From CBDFGT01 sp965247225 (GTDB taxonomy: Bacteria; Pseudomonadota; Alphaproteobacteria; Rhizobiales; Rhizobiaceae), in NCBI GenBank assembly GCA_965247225.1, contig CBDFGT010000014.1, positions 1 to 64,000 on the forward strand: 64,000 bases of DNA, in the 5' to 3' direction. Shown here piece after piece: positions 61,297 to 64,000 of this stretch (position 1 is its first letter; each line of letters starts with the position of its first letter). Under the pieces are notes generated by a model that ran no database searches, had not been told where the DNA came from, and saw only the letters and a program-made list of their open reading frames with translations. The translations under genes and the position numbers were made by a program.

Positions 61297-64000
61297 ATGG
61301 CGACTTCCAGACAGACCAGGCGCGACAAGCAATTGGACGCGGCCCGCAAGATAGCCGTGGCAATTGGCGAACCTTTTCTGGATCCCGCTATTCTCTTCAG
61401 CGGTGCAAGTCCGGATGACCTTGATGGCTATTCTGCAGAAATGCTGGCCATCGCGTCGATCCACGCTGCTGCCGAAATTGCCGCCTGGGACCGGAATTCA
61501 CCCCGCGTAAGCCTTGTTACGCTGGAACATGTGGAAGTGGACGGCAGTCCTGTCCACGTTATGGCCATCACAAACCACAACATGCCTTTCCTTTATGATT
61601 CTGTGATGGGTGAGATCACAAGCCATTATCGTGACATTGTCATGGCCGTGCATCCCATTCTCGTGATGGAGCCTGATCAGGAGATCACGCTGTTTTCGCC
61701 GGATGAAAAATCCAAACCAAAACACCGTTTCAGCCATATTCAGATCCATCTTGCCTCCATGAACAGAAGTGATGTCGACGGGCTGGTGCAACGCATACAC
61801 TCTGTGCTGGATCAGGTCAGCATCGCCGTTCGCGACTGGCCGGCAATGATCGGGATTCTCGAATCTGCCACCGGCAATGTCCGCGCCTATAACGCAAACC
61901 GTAAAAAATCGGACAGGAATGAGGCTGTCGCCTTTCTGTCCTGGTTGAAAGACGACAATTTTACCTTCCTCGGCATGCGGGAATATACCTATTCCGGCAA
62001 GGGCGAAAATGCTGTTGTTGAGCGGGGCAAGGGGCGCGGTCTCGGCATATTGTCGGATCCCGATGTTCTGGTGCTGCGCTTCGGCAAGGATGCTGTGACG
62101 ACAACACCGGAAATCCTGGCATTTCTGGAAGGTCCGGATTTTCTGATCGTGACCAAGGCCAATGTCAAATCTGTTGTCCACCGGCGCGCCTATATGGACT
62201 ATATCGGTGTCAAACGCTTTGATGCATCCGGTCAGGTGATCGGTGAATTGCGCATTGTTGGTCTCTTTACATCCTCAGCCTATACACAGTCTGCCACCAG
62301 CATTCCGCTGCTTCGCTCCAAAGTCGAAAAGGTCATTGAGCATTTCGGCTATGACCCGGCTGGTCATTCCGGCAAAACACTTCTGAATACGCTGGAATCC
62401 TATCCGCGTGATGACCTTTTCCAGATTGATACCGCACTGTTGACGAGCTTTTGCGAGCAGATCAACGATCTGGGAGACAGGCCCCGTATCCGGGTGTTGC
62501 CGCGTATTGACCGGTTCGATCGCTTCGTATCCGTTATAATATATGTTCCCCGCGAACAATATGACAGCCAACTGCGCGAGAAGATCGGGCACTATCTCAA
62601 GACAGTCTATGACGGTCGCGTTTCCGCCTATTACCCGGCTTTTCCTGAAGGCGGAGTCGCCCGTGTGCACTTCATCATTGGACGTTCCGGCGGCAAGACC
62701 CCGAAAATCGCACAGCAGGTGCTTGAGAGCGCCATCAAGAATCTTGCTACAGGCTGGGATGCGCGGTTCGACGCCCTTGGCGGCGAGTCCGGACCCAAAA
62801 TCCGGGCAGGGCAGGATTATCAGGCTGATTTCTCGCCGGCAGAAGCGTTTGAGGATATCGGCCTTATGAAGGCCTGTGTTCAGGACGGCACGGTCAAAAT
62901 TACATTCCATACGACAGCAAGAGGTGGTTCAGACACGTTCGGACTGAAGATTTTCCATCCCGTGACCCATCTTGCCCTTTCACGCCGGGTACCGCTTCTG
63001 GAAAACCTCGGATTTGATGTCATCAGCGAAAAGACATTTGATATCCGTATTGTCCATGAGGATGGAACGGAAAACCGTATTGTTCTGCATGATATGGAAC
63101 TGAAACTCGGTTCCGGCCGGAACCTTGATCTGGCGCGGCAGTCAGCGCGGGCTGAACAGGCCTTTCTGGCAGCCTTCCATCACGATATTGACAATGATAC
63201 CTTTAATCATCTGGTTTTGAACACACAGATGAATGCCCGTGAAGTTACGGTCTTGCGGGCCTATGCGCGCTATTTGCGCCAGGCAGGCATAGCCTATTCA
63301 CAGGATTATATTGCAGCAACACTCAACAAATATCCGGCAATTGCCGAAAACCTGTTTGAATTGTTTCACAGCCGGTTTGATCCGCGCATTCCGGAACGTC
63401 AGCGGCAAAAGAAACATGGCGAGATTTCCGAAACAGTCGAGCAGCAACTGGCAGAAGTTCCGGTTCTGGACGAAGACCGTATCCTGCGCCGCTACCTCAA
63501 TGTCATCAACGCCACAGTGCGGACCAACTATTTCCAGACCGGAGCCGACGGCACACCAGGGCCTGCGCTGGCGATCAAATTTGACCCGAAGGCGATTGAA
63601 GGCTTGCCTGAACCCAGGCCTTTCCGCGAAATCTTTGTCTATGGTGCCGAAGTTGAGGGCGTGCATCTGCGCTTTGGCAAAGTTGCCCGTGGCGGCCTGC
63701 GCTGGTCTGACCGCGCACAGGACTACCGTACGGAAGTGCTGGGTCTGGTGAAGGCGCAGCAGGTAAAAAATGCGGTCATTGTGCCTGTTGGTGCAAAGGG
63801 CGGATTTTTCCCGAAAAGGCTGCCAGCCAGTGGCACGCGGGATGAAATTTTTAATGCCGGACGCGATGCCTACAAGACATTCATCCGCACATTGCTCTCC
63901 ATAACCGACAATCTCGAAGGGGGCGCTGTTGTGCCACCGGCAAACACGGTCCGTCTGGATGGTGACGATCCCTATTTTGTGGTTGCAGCGGACAAGGGAA
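61297..64000 (+). CDS. NAD-specific glutamate dehydrogenase, large (about 180 kDa) type, partial
   Basis: The frame runs off the window end, giving the first 901 residues of an enzyme usually near 1,600. It begins MATSRQTRRDKQLDA after GGGGGAT. The N-terminal region contains ACT-like segments (ITNHNMPFLYDSVMGEI is the family block). The catalytic domain starts with RFGKVARGGLRWSDRAQDYR and VPVGAKGGFFPK, which holds the substrate lysine, near residue 830. It oxidises glutamate to 2-oxoglutarate, complementing ammonium uptake. Divergent from pdxY across 253 bases. Confidence 0.95.
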   Translation, partial: MATSRQTRRDKQLDAARKIAVAIGEPFLDPAILFSGASPDDLDGYSAEMLAIASIHAAAEIAAWDRNSPRVSLVTLEHVEVDGSPVHVMAITNHNMPFLYDSVMGEITSHYRDIVMAVHPILVMEPDQEITLFSPDEKSKPKHRFSHIQIHLASMNRSDVDGLVQRIHSVLDQVSIAVRDWPAMIGILESATGNVRAYNANRKKSDRNEAVAFLSWLKDDNFTFLGMREYTYSGKGENAVVERGKGRGLGILSDPDVLVLRFGKDAVTTTPEILAFLEGPDFLIVTKANVKSVVHRRAYMDYIGVKRFDASGQVIGELRIVGLFTSSAYTQSATSIPLLRSKVEKVIEHFGYDPAGHSGKTLLNTLESYPRDDLFQIDTALLTSFCEQINDLGDRPRIRVLPRIDRFDRFVSVIIYVPREQYDSQLREKIGHYLKTVYDGRVSAYYPAFPEGGVARVHFIIGRSGGKTPKIAQQVLESAIKNLATGWDARFDALGGESGPKIRAGQDYQADFSPAEAFEDIGLMKACVQDGTVKITFHTTARGGSDTFGLKIFHPVTHLALSRRVPLLENLGFDVISEKTFDIRIVHEDGTENRIVLHDMELKLGSGRNLDLARQSARAEQAFLAAFHHDIDNDTFNHLVLNTQMNAREVTVLRAYARYLRQAGIAYSQDYIAATLNKYPAIAENLFELFHSRFDPRIPERQRQKKHGEISETVEQQLAEVPVLDEDRILRRYLNVINATVRTNYFQTGADGTPGPALAIKFDPKAIEGLPEPRPFREIFVYGAEVEGVHLRFGKVARGGLRWSDRAQDYRTEVLGLVKAQQVKNAVIVPVGAKGGFFPKRLPASGTRDEIFNAGRDAYKTFIRTLLSITDNLEGGAVVPPANTVRLDGDDPYFVVAADKG

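Noticed and set aside
1..64000. CRISPR array, prophage, toxin-antitoxin or defence island
   Set aside because: No regularly spaced repeats, phage structural genes or known defence domains were seen in any part of the window.

Overview
The window is chromosomal DNA of an alphaproteobacterium, most likely of the order Hyphomicrobiales (Rhizobiales). This rests on gene content and order. There is an obgE-proB-proA-nadD-rsfS-rlmH-envC-ctpA-deacetylase-rppH run, a glnK-amtB operon, an ALAS-type hemA, the large NAD-glutamate dehydrogenase, a thioredoxin/LON-domain/Trm112 operon, a CtrA-type site before ftsK, and two copies of a hairpin repeat of the kind scattered through Rhizobiales genomes. I cannot name the genus.

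Layout. 1-2.4 kb: end of a surface-polysaccharide locus, with a GNAT/CelD-type protein cut by the window edge and a frameshifted flippase. 2.5-5.9 kb: a membrane protein with a hydrolase motif, a cupin and an MsbA-type ABC exporter. 5.9-13.3 kb: a soluble NAD-dependent formate dehydrogenase operon (fdsG-fdsB-DUF4287-fdsA-fdhD-fdsD) behind a LysR regulator, with palindromes between regulator and operon. 13.4-27.3 kb: mostly housekeeping genes (acuI, a Sel1-repeat protein, xth, a LolA-like protein, ftsK, glnK-amtB, tesB, a ubiquinone hydroxylase, Trm112, LON domain, ybbN, a ProX-type deacylase). 27.5-31.7 kb: tRNA-Gly, NAD salvage genes pncA-pncB, a complete IS4-family element with a perfect 9-bp target duplication directly after the pncB stop, then bfd-bfr. 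31.7-41.7 kb: the conserved obgE-to-rppH run, all on the minus strand.

41.7-46.4 kb is unusual because lesions concentrate there. dxr needs five frame changes, a GNAT gene stops early next to a hairpin repeat, hemA has one frameshift, and the medium subunit of a form-II CO-dehydrogenase-like operon (coxS-coxL-coxM) has two close together. Either this is a decaying segment or the assembly is poor here; sequence alone cannot decide. hemA carries a perfect FNR-type box upstream.

49.7-64 kb: a glycine-zipper lipoprotein, tamA-tamB, arginase, a solitary cheW, an MltB-type lytic transglycosylase, a beta-carbonic anhydrase, pdxY, and the first 901 codons of an NAD-glutamate dehydrogenase.

Taken together the genes suggest an aerobic or microaerobic heterotroph that can draw electrons from formate (fds) and perhaps from a CODH-like hydroxylase, and that controls nitrogen uptake through PII/AmtB. 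I found no CRISPR array, prophage, toxin-antitoxin pair or clear defence island. The most worthwhile observations are regulatory DNA sites, the DUF4287 gene embedded in the fds operon, the fresh IS insertion and the lesion cluster.
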